From: Climacteris rufus
Lineage: Eukaryota > Chordata > Aves > Passeriformes > Climacteridae
Reading direction: 5' to 3'
NCBI GenBank assembly: GCA_013398175.1
Contig: VZRZ01007409.1
Location: forward strand, 43,320-107,319
Length of the DNA stretch: 64,000 bases
In this document: piece after piece, positions 1 to 11,700 of the stretch
How positions within the stretch are numbered: position 1 is the first letter of the stretch
Layout: each line of letters starts with the position of its first letter
The notes under the pieces: model-generated
What the model saw: the letters and a program-made list of their open reading frames with translations, nothing else
What the model was told of the DNA's origin: nothing
Database searches by the model: none
Translations under genes and position numbers: made by a program

Positions 1-657
1 AAAAGAAAAGAAAAGAAAAGAAAAGAAAAGAAAAGAAAAGAAAAGAAAAGAAAAGAAAAGAAAAGAAAAGAAAAGAAAAGAAAAGAAAAGAAAAGAAAAG
101 AAAAGAAAAGAAAAGAAAAGAAAAGAAAAGAAAAGAAAAGAAAAGAAAAGAAAAGAAAAGAAAAGAAAAGAAAAGAAAAGAAAAGAAAAGAAAAGAAAAG
201 AAAAGAAAAGAAAAGAAAAGAAAAGAAAAGAAAAGAAAAGAAAAGAAAAGAAAAGAAAAGAAAAGAAAAGAAAAGAAAAGAAAAGAAAAGAAAAGAAAAG
301 AAAAGAAAAGAAAAGAAAAGAAAAGAAAAGAAAAGAAAAGAAAAGAAAAGAAAAGAAAAGAAAAGAAAAGAAAAGAAAAGAAAAGAAAAGAAAAGAAAAG
401 AAAAGAAAAGAAAAGAAAAGAAAAGAAAAGAAAAGAAAAGAAAAGAAAAGAAAAGAAAAGAAAAGAAAAGAAAAGAAAAGAAAAGAAAAGAAAAGAAAAG
501 AAAAGAAAAGAAAAGAAAAGAAAAGAAAAGAAAAGAAAAGAAAAGAAAAGAAAAGAAAAGAAAAGAAAAGAAAAGAAAAGAAAAGAAAAGAAAAGAAAAG
601 AAAAGAAAAGAAAAGAAAAGAAAAGAAAAGGAAAAGAAAAGGAAAAAAAGAAAAAAA
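1..657. repeat. (AAAAG)n pentanucleotide array, runs off the left edge
   Basis: The array holds 126 perfect AAAAG units at 1-630, then an imperfect A/G tail to 657. The whole 657 nt contains only A and G on the plus strand, so the minus strand is pure pyrimidine. It begins at the first base of the window, so its true length is unknown. Long homopurine mirror-symmetric tracts can form triplex (H-DNA) structures and are prone to length change. The complete lack of interruptions over 630 nt means either recent expansion or a collapsed or polished assembly; the sequence alone cannot separate these. Confidence 0.98.
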
Positions 658-1851
658 TGAGAAAGCCAGGGACCTCAGTACAAGGGTGAATAGTGTTAGT
701 CTCAGTTGTGTGCAATAAAAGGGCAATACAATGAAATATTTCTAAAATTTCTTCTGAGAGATTTACAGAATAACATTTCTTTCTTTGGGGATTTTCACCA
801 AATGTCGGCTAATTATTCCTGACATTTATTCTGAGGTCCCATAGTGAAGAAACACATGACCAGCAAGATTTAAGAAACCAATAATAGCTGATTTAAAATA
901 TTTACTGACTCAAACCTTGGAAGGTACACCCAGAGGGTTCCCCCTATACCTGAAAATGTTGCAGCTGTGCTATTGTATGCCTTGGAGACACCAAAGATAA
1001 AAACAGGCACTAGATGCTGTAAACCCCCAGTGGAAGTCTACTTACTGTACATGTACTGCAAAGCAGCTTTGAGAATAGTGTGATGGCCTATTTTCAGTGC
1101 CTGAGTCACAGAGTTCTTGTATATTTTCAGTTTCTTATTTGTATACATTCCATGATTCTTCAGCATTTCTTTCAGTATTATTTAAGGAAACCTGAGAGGA
1201 CTGTCTTAAGTAGACCACTGATTTTGATATTTATCTTATTTTCTTGAAATATTTATATATATTTTAACAGAAGAAAGAAATTAATTTTAAGAGAAAAAAA
1301 GAAAATATAGATAAAATAATTTATAATAATTTTGTCAAAATTACTTCAGCAATGTTGATCTATTTAACTTACCTTAATAATGTAAAATACTTAGATTTCA
1401 AATCAGAAAATGGTCTTAGAAATAGATATTGAATTTAGATAAAAGAGCAAGGACCATGAAATTTAGGAGCTTGATACTGACACACCATTAAAGCTACATC
1501 AATGCATGAACCATAAGGACTGTGCAGTAATGCAGGGACTGAGGACACATCAATGTTTAGTGTTACTTAAAACAGACTTTTCATAAATACCAGCAAAATG
1601 AGACAGATGAGCAGAGGAACAAAGGGTATGAGCAGCTGCCATGTGAGCAGTTAAGGTCAGAGCTGGCTCCTGAGCTCTTTGCTCTGACAAGGCCATCAGA
1701 AAGGAGAGGACAGGCCTTGGTTTCCTCATGCACTTGCCTTCAGCACTGATTTCTGATGCCTGTGAAGTGTCTGTCCTGCTCTTTGCTTCTGAAAATTCAT
1801 TGATAGCATGAGGTTGGAAACTGATATCTAGATTGAAAAGTTAATAATGTT
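658..1851. other. AT-rich unique sequence, nothing recognised
   Basis: Sequence between the AAAAG array and the first CR1 remnant. It has no recognisable repeat, RNA gene or open frame of useful length. The stretch at about 1610-1800 is somewhat richer in G+C than its surroundings but shows no family match that I recognise. Confidence 0.6.
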
Positions 1852-2760
1852 CATGGAATCACAGAATAGTTTGGGTTGGAAAGGTCCTTAAAGATCTTCT
1901 AGTTCCAAAACTCCTACCATGGGCAGGGACACCTTCCACTAGACCAGGTTGCTCAAAGCCCCATCAAGCTGCCTTTGAACTCTTCCGGGGATGGGCAACC
2001 TGTTCCACTGCCTCACCACCTTCAAAGTTAATTTCTTTCTAACATCTAATCTAAATCTACCCTCTTTTACTTTAAAGCTATTCTCCCTTGTCCTATCACT
2101 ATATGCCCTTTAAAAAGTTTTATCCAGTTTTCTTATAATTCCCACTTTAGGTTCTGGAAGATGTTAGGTGTTCTTCCTGAAGCCTTCTCTTCTCCAAGCT
2201 GAACTCCAGCTCTCTCAGCCTCTCTCCTTCATAGGAGAGGTGTTCCATTCCTCTGATCATCTCCACAGCCTCCTTTGAATCCAGTTTAACAAGTCCACGT
2301 CTTTCTTATGTTGAGGGCTCCAGAGCTGGATGCAGCACTCCAGGTGAGGTCTCACAAGAGTAGAGTCGAGGGAGAGAATCACCTCCCTTGGCCTTCTGCC
2401 CACATTTCACTTGATGCAGCCCAGGACATGTTTGACTTTCTGGGCTGTGAGTACAAATTGCAAGGTTATGTTGAGCTTCTTATCCACCAACACCTCTAAG
2501 TCCTCCTCCTGAGAGTCGGTCTGAAGCCATTCTACATCCATCCAATCTGTATTTGTGCTTGGAATTGCCTCAACCCAGGCACAGGACCTTGCACTTGGCC
2601 TTGTTGAACTTCATGAGGTTCCTATGGGCCCACCTCTCCAGCCTGTCCAGGTCCATCTGGATGGCATCCCTTCCCTCCACCACATCAACCACTCCACATG
2701 GCTCAGTGTCAATAGCAAACTTGCTGAGGGTGCACTGATCCCACTGTCCCTGTGAGATGG
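1852..2760 (-). mobile_element. CR1 LINE, 5'-truncated fragment (3' end of ORF2 plus 3' UTR)
   Basis: Read on the minus strand this is the last 0.9 kb of an avian CR1 non-LTR retrotransposon. The 5' part (2570-2764) still reads as the palm end of the reverse transcriptase, including a segment ending FNKAKCKVLCLG and the preceding LDRLERWAHRNLM, both typical of CR1 ORF2. The catalytic FADD box is FAID here (codons at 2708-2719), so the enzyme copy is dead. Further downstream the coding frame is broken by stops and small indels. The element ends near 1855 with the CR1-type 3' octamer region, seen on the plus strand as ATCACAGAATAGTTTGGGTTGG. Truncation at the 5' end is the usual outcome of CR1 insertion. 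No clear target-site duplication is visible. Confidence 0.95.
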
Positions 2761-2764
2761 ACAA
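2570..2764 (-). pseudogene. Reverse transcriptase fragment inside the CR1 remnant
   Basis: An open stretch of about 64 codons covers the region around the metal-binding box of CR1 reverse transcriptase. In the intact family this enzyme primes cDNA synthesis at the nicked target. Here residue 18 of the frame, normally Asp, is Ile (FAID in place of FADD), which removes one of the two adjacent catalytic aspartates. Codons after the box (GVVDVVEGRDAIQMDLDRLE) remain close to the family pattern. There is no initiation codon of its own and no complete domain. It is a dead fossil, not a gene. Confidence 0.92.
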
Positions 2765-5700
2765 GAAAGATGTTTCTTTTCCTGAAACAGTGAAGCATCA
2801 CAGTTTTTGTGAGTCAAAAGTCAAAGAAAATATCAGTTCAATTAATCAAGTATTTTGTTTTGACAGCTCTGAAACATTGACTATATAGAGTACTTCTTCA
2901 TTTGCTACAATTAACATAAACAAATGCTCTAATAAAATCAGATACATTATATATTTCTTATAACAATTATACCACAACAGCTGGAAAAAATGTGTTTGTT
3001 TTCGTATTTTGTGTATGGAGTGTTAAAATTAATAAGTCAAATCAACTATTGCAATCAGTTTCAGACTGTCCAATAAGCCTGTTTAATTTAAAAAAGCAAT
3101 GAAGTGTTTTGCCAGAAAATTTTAACAAGATATGCCAGTAATTAAAACTTTTGATGTCTTGCAGGTGGCTGAAATAATTTCCATGATCATTGTAGTTTCA
3201 CTGAATTTAAAATTCTCACAAATACTAATTTTTTTTTAAGACAACTGCTATTATAATTAAATTTGTGTTATAGCATAAAAATGTTTTCCCATGTAAATTC
3301 AGTAGAAATTGCCCAATTCCTGTGAGGTACTGATCACATTATTGGTTAGTAAAATCTTCTGATTTAATAAACATAGACAAAACCCAGTCCCGTGCTCTCT
3401 GGTGATTTTGCCAGAAATCCATGTAAGTTGATCTGTTCCCACAATACACAGAGATCAAGGAAGTCTTAGCAGTCAGGGACACAATCAGTGAAAGACACCC
3501 TAATCTGGAGTACTACCAACCTCAAAGAAAAAAGTCCTCTTTTTTTGGTATTTTTTCTTAATATTTTTAATACACATCTTTCAGACTCAACTAGTACATA
3601 ATGTTGCATAAGAGAAATCAGAGGTATAGAATTACTGAAGGGTTTATTTCTCTTGGTAGCACACTCTGGAGACAACCAAGTGTAGGACAGTGTTGTGCAG
3701 TTGTAAGGGTGACAGAAAATGAGAGAATTCCTTCAGGGTATCTTACTCATACTCTTTTCTCTTGTGAACAATTCATATCAACATGAACCCTTCAGTGTTG
3801 TTTCACCTACTATTTCTCTTGTGCAGGAAATAATGGACTTTTCCTTGGGAAGAGTAGCCCAACACTGATAAGGTTTCATCAAGTATTTCACAAATTTATG
3901 GCTACTCTCTGAAACATTCAGGGAAACCAATCCTATGTTGGAAAATACAAAAATAAACAGATACATAATGGTTTTGTATATAGAGCAGTTTATGTTTCAC
4001 TTCTTAACAATCCACCCTTACACAAATATTCAGTGAAGCCTTAATCTTCTAAGTAATCTCATGACTCTGTACTCCAGTAGAACAGAGGGCCAACATCAGG
4101 ACTGTCAAGCAATTGAGTGTAATCCAGTGTCTGACACCCTAAAAGTGTTAATGCTTCTCATTGCTGTACAACAAACTTAATTCAACACAATATTCCTCTA
4201 GTGTAAAAAAAAATGTGTCTTTATAAGAAAATGAGGGGTTATTTTGTTTTCTGGATAAAATCTCAACCTATGTTGGAGATGTTACTTTCTCCACAGCCAT
4301 GAGCCTTTTTGCACTGTACCCTGTACACTTTTCATCTGCTATGTTTTAAATTACACTTGTGTTTGTACTACAGCTGAAAGCCCAACAATGCAAACATTAC
4401 TTAGAAATATAAAGGTGAAAATCTATTTATTGGCCACTGTTTTTGCAGCTTCTAGGTGAGACATGGTTCATTCAGTCAAAACAGAGACCTCAAAGACACA
4501 AACAAAGATAATTAGGCACTTGCTATGTGCTACAGCTTCCAACAAAATGCCTGAGCTGCCTTCACAGAGCATGGCTCTTTAAATGACACTTATTGTGAAG
4601 GGTCAGCAGAAGTCCAACTAGCCTTCTGATCAGGAAAAACCTCCATGGGCTTTGGAAGACAAAACCAGAAGCAGGTGCTCCTGACACGATGCTTCCTCCA
4701 GGTTCAGGGGCCTGAGGTGTTGCTCTGCCAAAGGCTGGAGCACCATTCGTTCTGCTCTGGAACCAGAACTGTTAGAGCTGCATCAGCACAAATCCCTGCA
4801 TTGAACTCAGCTTTGGTTAAATTACTGCACTAAATACTCTGTCACAAGTAACTTTCTATGAGCAGCAAGTGACTGAAGAATACAATGTCAGCTCTTAACA
4901 TGTGTTAAGGCATGCTTTAGAGCAACAGTCAAAAGGAACGATAAATTTGATATATCACCAGATCACCGGTAAGACAACATCACTCTGCACTTTTTAATGC
5001 TTCTGCATGCAAGATCTCCTCAGGTTTGCTATCTTCACCTGCTTCCTCCAGATAATGATGCAGCATGCTCTGTGGATGTTGAAGAGAGTGTCAGTACTTG
5101 CTCAGGACTTTCTTCAGTGTCCTGAGTCACTTTGCCAGGCCTAGTCTGTCTTTTTATCTCCAACAGTTCTCGTTGTCTCTTTCAAGGGTTGTAACATCCA
5201 GGATTAAAGAAGACCACGTTCAGTGCTTTCTACTGACTAGTAAAGCATGACTTCACCTCTTCAACGAGCTTTCTAAACATCATACCTCAGGAAATTCTGA
5301 AATATATAATTTTTTTATGTACAAAATGGAATGGTGTCTACTGGAGCAATAAAGCCAAATAGCAAAATGATCTAAAGAATTAGATTTGTCAGTTAAAATC
5401 TGCTCAAAAATCTCCTTTTCCTAACTGAATATGCTAACTACTAACACATGCAGAAATAAAAGAGGTTTTTCTCTCCTTTCAGTGTGTTGATCTTGGTGTA
5501 AGGAAAGCACACCGACAATATGACAATTTCCAGGCCAGATCAGTGAAGGAATAGGCCTTATGGAGAAAAAAGGAACCTAAATGTGCGGTATTGCCTAGAA
5601 GAGGATAATTACACACATAGACAAACAAGTTCTCAGTAATTCTTCTTGTGGAAGTTTAGTTCAGATCCAAGATACTTTCACCCGACTTTGACAAAGCAAG

Positions 5701-8700
5701 TGGGAGTCAGTTTCCTAAATATATTCATATATCTGGTTTCAAGCTTTTCAGGTGATTGCAGAGGCAGGCAGAAGCTAAAGAACTAAGATTTTGGACTGTA
5801 GCTGAAAGGACACAGGTTGTTAGCCAAACTAAGGTTTTGGCATGGTGCATCTGTGAATTATTTCAGCTAAATTATTGAAATTTTCAGGCCCAGACTTTTG
5901 GTCTTGCAGAAAAAAATATTGCTTTTCTTCAAGGAAAGCATTTTTTTTTTTATTCTCTGCATTGTTTTCTTCAACTGAATAGTGTTTTCATTGTAACTTA
6001 ACACATACAATAGTTAAATTTACTGTTGATTGAGAAATTGCTTATGAAAGAATGCAATTACTTTCTTGGCTGCTTACTCTGATTTTTTTCTCCCTGGCAT
6101 TAGTATAGGCCTTCCAGGAATTTGAAGCTTTGGAGAATATAATTTTGTTTATGGGCTATTTCATTCAGTATTTCAGTTCATTGGTAAATCTTCCCTTTCA
6201 GTGTCCTGTGCATACCATTAATCTCCAATGTACAGCACTGCAGAGAAGTTAGTTAAGCAGCTTACACAAAGGCTAACTGGCTGCATGAACACTCTGGTGC
6301 TTCTCTGACAGCCTGACAAGCTTGCTTTCCTATTGAATATCCAGGATTGTGGCTCATTTCTTAACAATGCAGAGTCTTCCCTTTCACCCTGTGAATATCA
6401 GTTTTGTCTAAAATAATATATTAAAAAAAGATGAAAGACATTGGTCTTCAAACATTCATTTTAAGCAACTGGCTGAAGCAACCTTCAGCATGTGCCTGGC
6501 GATAAAATATAGTCTGTTTTCAAACATTTTTATGTATTCACTTCATACATTTTAAGCACTTAGACTATTCAAGTGCACTGCCCTCTATGAGGAAGTGTGG
6601 TGTCAGCTGGACTCTGCATATGCTTCTCTATAATGTTTTCATGATAATGCTAATACATACATCCCTCTTTTTGCCACTAATAAGCTTCCATCTCCCCACT
6701 TACAAATCTTACCAGACATTGTTTCCTTGAGAAGAACAGTACTGGAAAGGACGTGAAAAATGAGCAGAGTATGGAGGACTTGTGACATTCTTGGAAAGGG
6801 TTAAAGCTTCCCTTGTGGAAACACACAAACATAAAAACATATATGACTCTTTCATCAGCAACAAACATTATGAAGACTTCTTTTCACCTTTCTTTAATCC
6901 CCTCAGCAATGCTTGCAGGGCTTTTCCACATACCCTTTGCTACCTTCTCTCCTCCTGAATCTTCCACATATTTGGCTGTACAAGCAGCAGCATATGCTGT
7001 GGCAGATTTACAGCTGCACATGTGCTGACTGTCCAAACATACATGGGTGCTTACTGGCCAGATGGCTGTTCCCTCCTGAAACGAGCAAATTACTGGATTA
7101 CAAAGGCTCTTCCTTCAAGGAAATGCTGATTAGGGCCATCACCATAACCAGCAACTATGATAAAAACTGAGGAGGCAGTTCTAATATTTGAGACTATACA
7201 TTTGTCAGACTTGGTTATGAATGGACAAAAAACTCCAGGGATGGGAACACAGAGACAGATGGACAGTTTTTCTTTCCATCTTCTTTATGAAAGATATGCC
7301 CAGATTTTTCATTGAACCGTGGGAAGAGTATCTAGGTGGAGAGATGTTCAGAAACATACCTGGATGTAAAGTAGACTGAGTATTTTTCTGTGCAGTTGTG
7401 TAGTGGTTTAACACGACTTCTTCTAAGAGCATTAATCACAGATAGCAAATTCTGAAGGCAAATTTTGCCCAGAGAGACCAGAGAGAAGATACCTTCTCTT
7501 TTGATCAATCCACAACAGAGAATTAAAGTTATTCCTCTAATTCAGACCATGTTGAGCTTGGTGGGCTTAAATACAGTGAAGATTTAAGAAGCATTAGTAA
7601 CAGTGTTACTGTGAATAAAGATGTTCTGTTTAAAATACCAATTCATTGAAAGCATGAATCCCTGTTAGAGTATTCTAAATATACATAACAAAAACCAGAG
7701 AGCAAGACTTAGTTTGCCGCACCGTTTTTGCCAAAGACGTAAATTCTGACTTACCAGTGTTTGCTCTGATAAAGAGGAAAGGGAATATTTATGCCTGTCC
7801 TGACAGATGAGAGGATCCCTTGCATACCTTTAGACATCCATCATGCAGGCATTTACATCTAAGTCAGTTGCTATCAAAATCTCCACAGCTAATGGGAAGA
7901 AACTAGCACGTAAAGGGTTTGGCTGAGCTGTTTTGTTTCTTTTAAGATGGTACAAACTGAGCTTTACAGTTGTGTATTTATCTCCATTGATTAGAGAAGT
8001 CACAAAAAATATATTTCAGCTATAAATAATTTTGATCTAGCCATAAAAAAAATGCCAAAAATCAATGTTTTAATAAAGAAATATTAGCCAGGTTATAAGG
8101 AAATTTGAAAGCAGTTTTCATTAGTCCTTTTTTCCAACTATTTCAAAGATTTTTTTTACACACAGACTGATTCCTATGGACATAATCAAAATTAGCTAGA
8201 ACATAGCGTTTCCTAGGTAGTAAGAAGGAATTTAGTTTCTGGTATTTTCTCTAGTATCCTTCCTATGCAGTATATTTACATAAAGAACAAAAAAAATGCA
8301 AACTTAAGTTCTACCTGGGCTTAACCAAATCATCTATTCACCTCCTCACCCTCAGTTCTCACCTGTTATTCTCTGTACCTCTCTGTGGTCTCCTGCCAAA
8401 AGGAATCACATTTTGATTTTAGGATGGTTCAATAGAGCAATCTTTTGTATAGCATCTGTTTTCATTGACTTGTTTCGCTTTTCTGCCTTGAGCACGTTGA
8501 AAGTGTCTGAATGAGCTGCCCTGTGGTAAAGTTTCATGGTCCCTCATCAGTGGGGATCTTATTGGTGATTTCAGTGAGCTCACAAATTTAGAGGGGCTCA
8601 AATCTCCTGAGAGCTATTGCTACAGGTCTAATAAGAAGGTGTTGATAGACCTTTGGCAGCATTATACAAGGCTGACTCAAGGTTATTCTGATTATTTTCC

Positions 8701-11700
8701 ACTGTACTTACAGCATGTTATTGGTATTGCCATATTTTTGCTGTTGCACAATTATGGAAAACCTTTTTATACTCAAAAGGAAGATGTCTACTCCTCGTCT
8801 GTATTTTCCCCCTTTTCATACTTTCAAGTAATGTTTCTTTTGGGGAACATGACGCATCTTGCTTGTGTTCACAAGGTTCTTTATAACTAATCTTCTTCTG
8901 AGAAGGAAATATACTTCCATTCCTCATAACATAGTCTTATCTTGATTTTATTACTGTAAATTAATTATGGAATAATTATGAGTCATCATGACAACGTGGC
9001 TATAGAAAATTACATTTATTCAAATTAATCTTACATGAAGTTAAGATTCTCTTACACCACAGTTTTTCTATGTCCCTTGGTGTTTTAATACTACTTCTCA
9101 TTTTATTACCTGCAGGTTAAAATGTATTTATTCCTGTCATGCTTTAAGAAGAAGTGCATGCACACATGAAATATGAATCATATACATGCAAGCATAGATC
9201 ATCAAGCATACAAGCACAATAATTCTTTCTTTAACGAGTAGTTAAAAAGATACTCCAACAGCTGGATATCTGTGGAGGGGTATTTTATTTGTCTAAAGAC
9301 AACTGACAAAGCAACTGCACTCTGGTTTACTGTATTTGTAACTGTCTGTCCACTTGTAGCTGTCAATCAGGCTCTGAGACTTTTCATAACATGTCTGATC
9401 AGCCAAAGACTGTGTCTTTGCCCCTCTGTTCCTCTGGAATCTGTAGAATGCAGCAGGTCATGTAGATGTCTGCTTATTACATATGTAGGAAACGAAATAA
9501 TTGAAAATAGAGCTATTCAACTAAGAACTCATATACTGTATCACAAGAGTAACTTTTTTCTTTTTTTTAAAGCTACTTGCAATAGCCTTAGGGGAAAAAG
9601 AAATAACTTTATATACTTTAAAGGTAATTTGACTGCAATGAGGCAAACTGGTGGGGTGGAGGGAAAGAGCTGTAGACTTTGCATGAAGCAGTTTTCTTGG
9701 AGACACAAGATACCACAGAAGGCAGATGCTTTTGTTTGAAAAGCAGCATGTCATGCAGATGTACACTGGGCTTTACCAAGTGTAATATCTGAAAGGAAAG
9801 AGCTGTCAAAAGTCATAATCCAACCTCAAAGCCAGCTGTGTAATTTTAGAAATATTTTCATGTTGCCACTGCTGACTCATATGGTGGAATTAGAAGAACA
9901 TAGAATTTGAATTCACTTAAGGTGATCATATCCCCACAAAGTACGGATTATTTCCCGTCGCAGTGGTAGGCTCCCAGAATGCCAAGTTATTTGCACTGCA
10001 TGAACAGATTGCATAATTATCTGTTGACTTTCTTGAAAGGAGAGTTGGCAGTGCAGTGTGATTAGGTTTTCCAGAGTTGGCAAATGCATAGATGAGGAGA
10101 CAGACACATGAGGACCATACCAGCACAATTTTTAATAATGAGCAGAACCTCTTGGGACTCCTTTTTTTCAAACACAGTGATGAAACACCTCAAATGTGAG
10201 ATACACATTTGGTTGATTTGACATGTGATGCTAAACTGAATGAATGTGAATGTGGGCTGAGACTACCATGTTACTGAATAAGGTTAAAATGGTAGCCTAC
10301 TAGCAGTGTTGTTGTTACTGTAAAAAAATTATTTTTTACAAATCTTTTGGTTTTGCCATAATGAAAATGTAATTGAAATGTTTTTAATGCAGGCTTGATA
10401 AATAGAAGAAGTCTTATTTTATAAGTAAACTCCTTTCAACCCCTTCAGCAAACCCTGAAAACCTTTATACATACTTGTGCAGTCTCTACCTGCTCTACAG
10501 AATGGTATTAGCAGCATCTCAGCTGTGAGTTCACCTCCCTTTTTTTTTTTCCAGAGGTTCCTAAAGATCTGCCCATGCACACTTCACTGGATCCTCCACA
10601 CCAAAATTCGGACTGAGATTTAGGTTGAGTCTGTATTTGCGATACTTTTGGAGTAAATCATAACTGTATTTTTCTACTGTTATAATGTGAAATAGTTAAG
10701 ACTGAGGGAAATGATAGATGAATTAATTATACATCTTGATTTTGATCTTCTGTCTCAGATTGCCAGTTCTTCCAAAACCTAAAATTTAGAAACAAACCTG
10801 GTCAACAGAAGACTTTTTCCAGCACATTCTTGGTTGATGATCAGCCTGGTTTGATGAGGTTGGTCAATTAAAGTCTGCAGGAAAAAAAATGGTTTGTGAT
10901 ACATGGGTGGCGTATGAAGGACACTATTTGTTATCTTTGTTCTATGTCTTGGGCTGCTCACTTACATTTACATATCTCATAAAAGTTCCATAGTGCATTC
11001 TGGGAATCTCAAGTCAAAATTTCATAAAAAAAATCAAATCATTCAGGTGGGAAGCTTTGGAAAACAGGACAGAGATGGAGGTACCAGATTTGTCCCTCAG
11101 ATAGTACAAAGGGATTCCAGGAGTAACATAGTCACATTGAACCGAAATTAAAGTCCTAAATGGGTAGACTTCTTTACATTTGTTTGTAGTAAAAATAGTA
11201 GAAAGGCATCCTTATAACTGTAGAGACACTTTGAAGTATTAGAATTTTCAGTAAGATTGTAGTGTTCAATGTGTCAGCACACAGTTCACACTAGGGAAAT
11301 AAACTATATTGTTATGTTTAGCTTAGGTGACTCTCCCTTATATCTATCACAAATATGGAGTATCTTTCTTTTTGTTCATTTAATGAAAAGTGGTAAAGTA
11401 AAACTGTTAAAATAGAATATCAGAAAAGAATCCAGGTTTAGATGTTCAGTTTTCTGCCTGCAAATACAGATTAAGGCGAAAGTAAAGTTTGAAGCACAAA
11501 ATTAAAAAAAATACTTTTAAATATTTTCCGTCAAGTTAGTCTTCTACCATGCTTACTGGTTGATGTGCAGAGGACAGATATTCTGTAGATTAAAGATTAT
11601 AGAATTTTAAAATTCTGACAGTGTATTTCCATAAGTGTGTTAAAAAAATCTTTGCATTCTTTGATTCATTTTTCACTTCTGATTGGAGATCAGGTATTAC

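Noticed and set aside
2308..2755. Plus-strand frames in the first CR1 copy
   Set aside because: They are antisense shadows of the CR1 ORF2 and 3' UTR.
9272..9739. 155-codon open frame on the plus strand
   Set aside because: It opens at GTG and its first ATG is at codon 123, leaving 33 codons. It passes through a TTTTTTTT stretch and shows no known domain.
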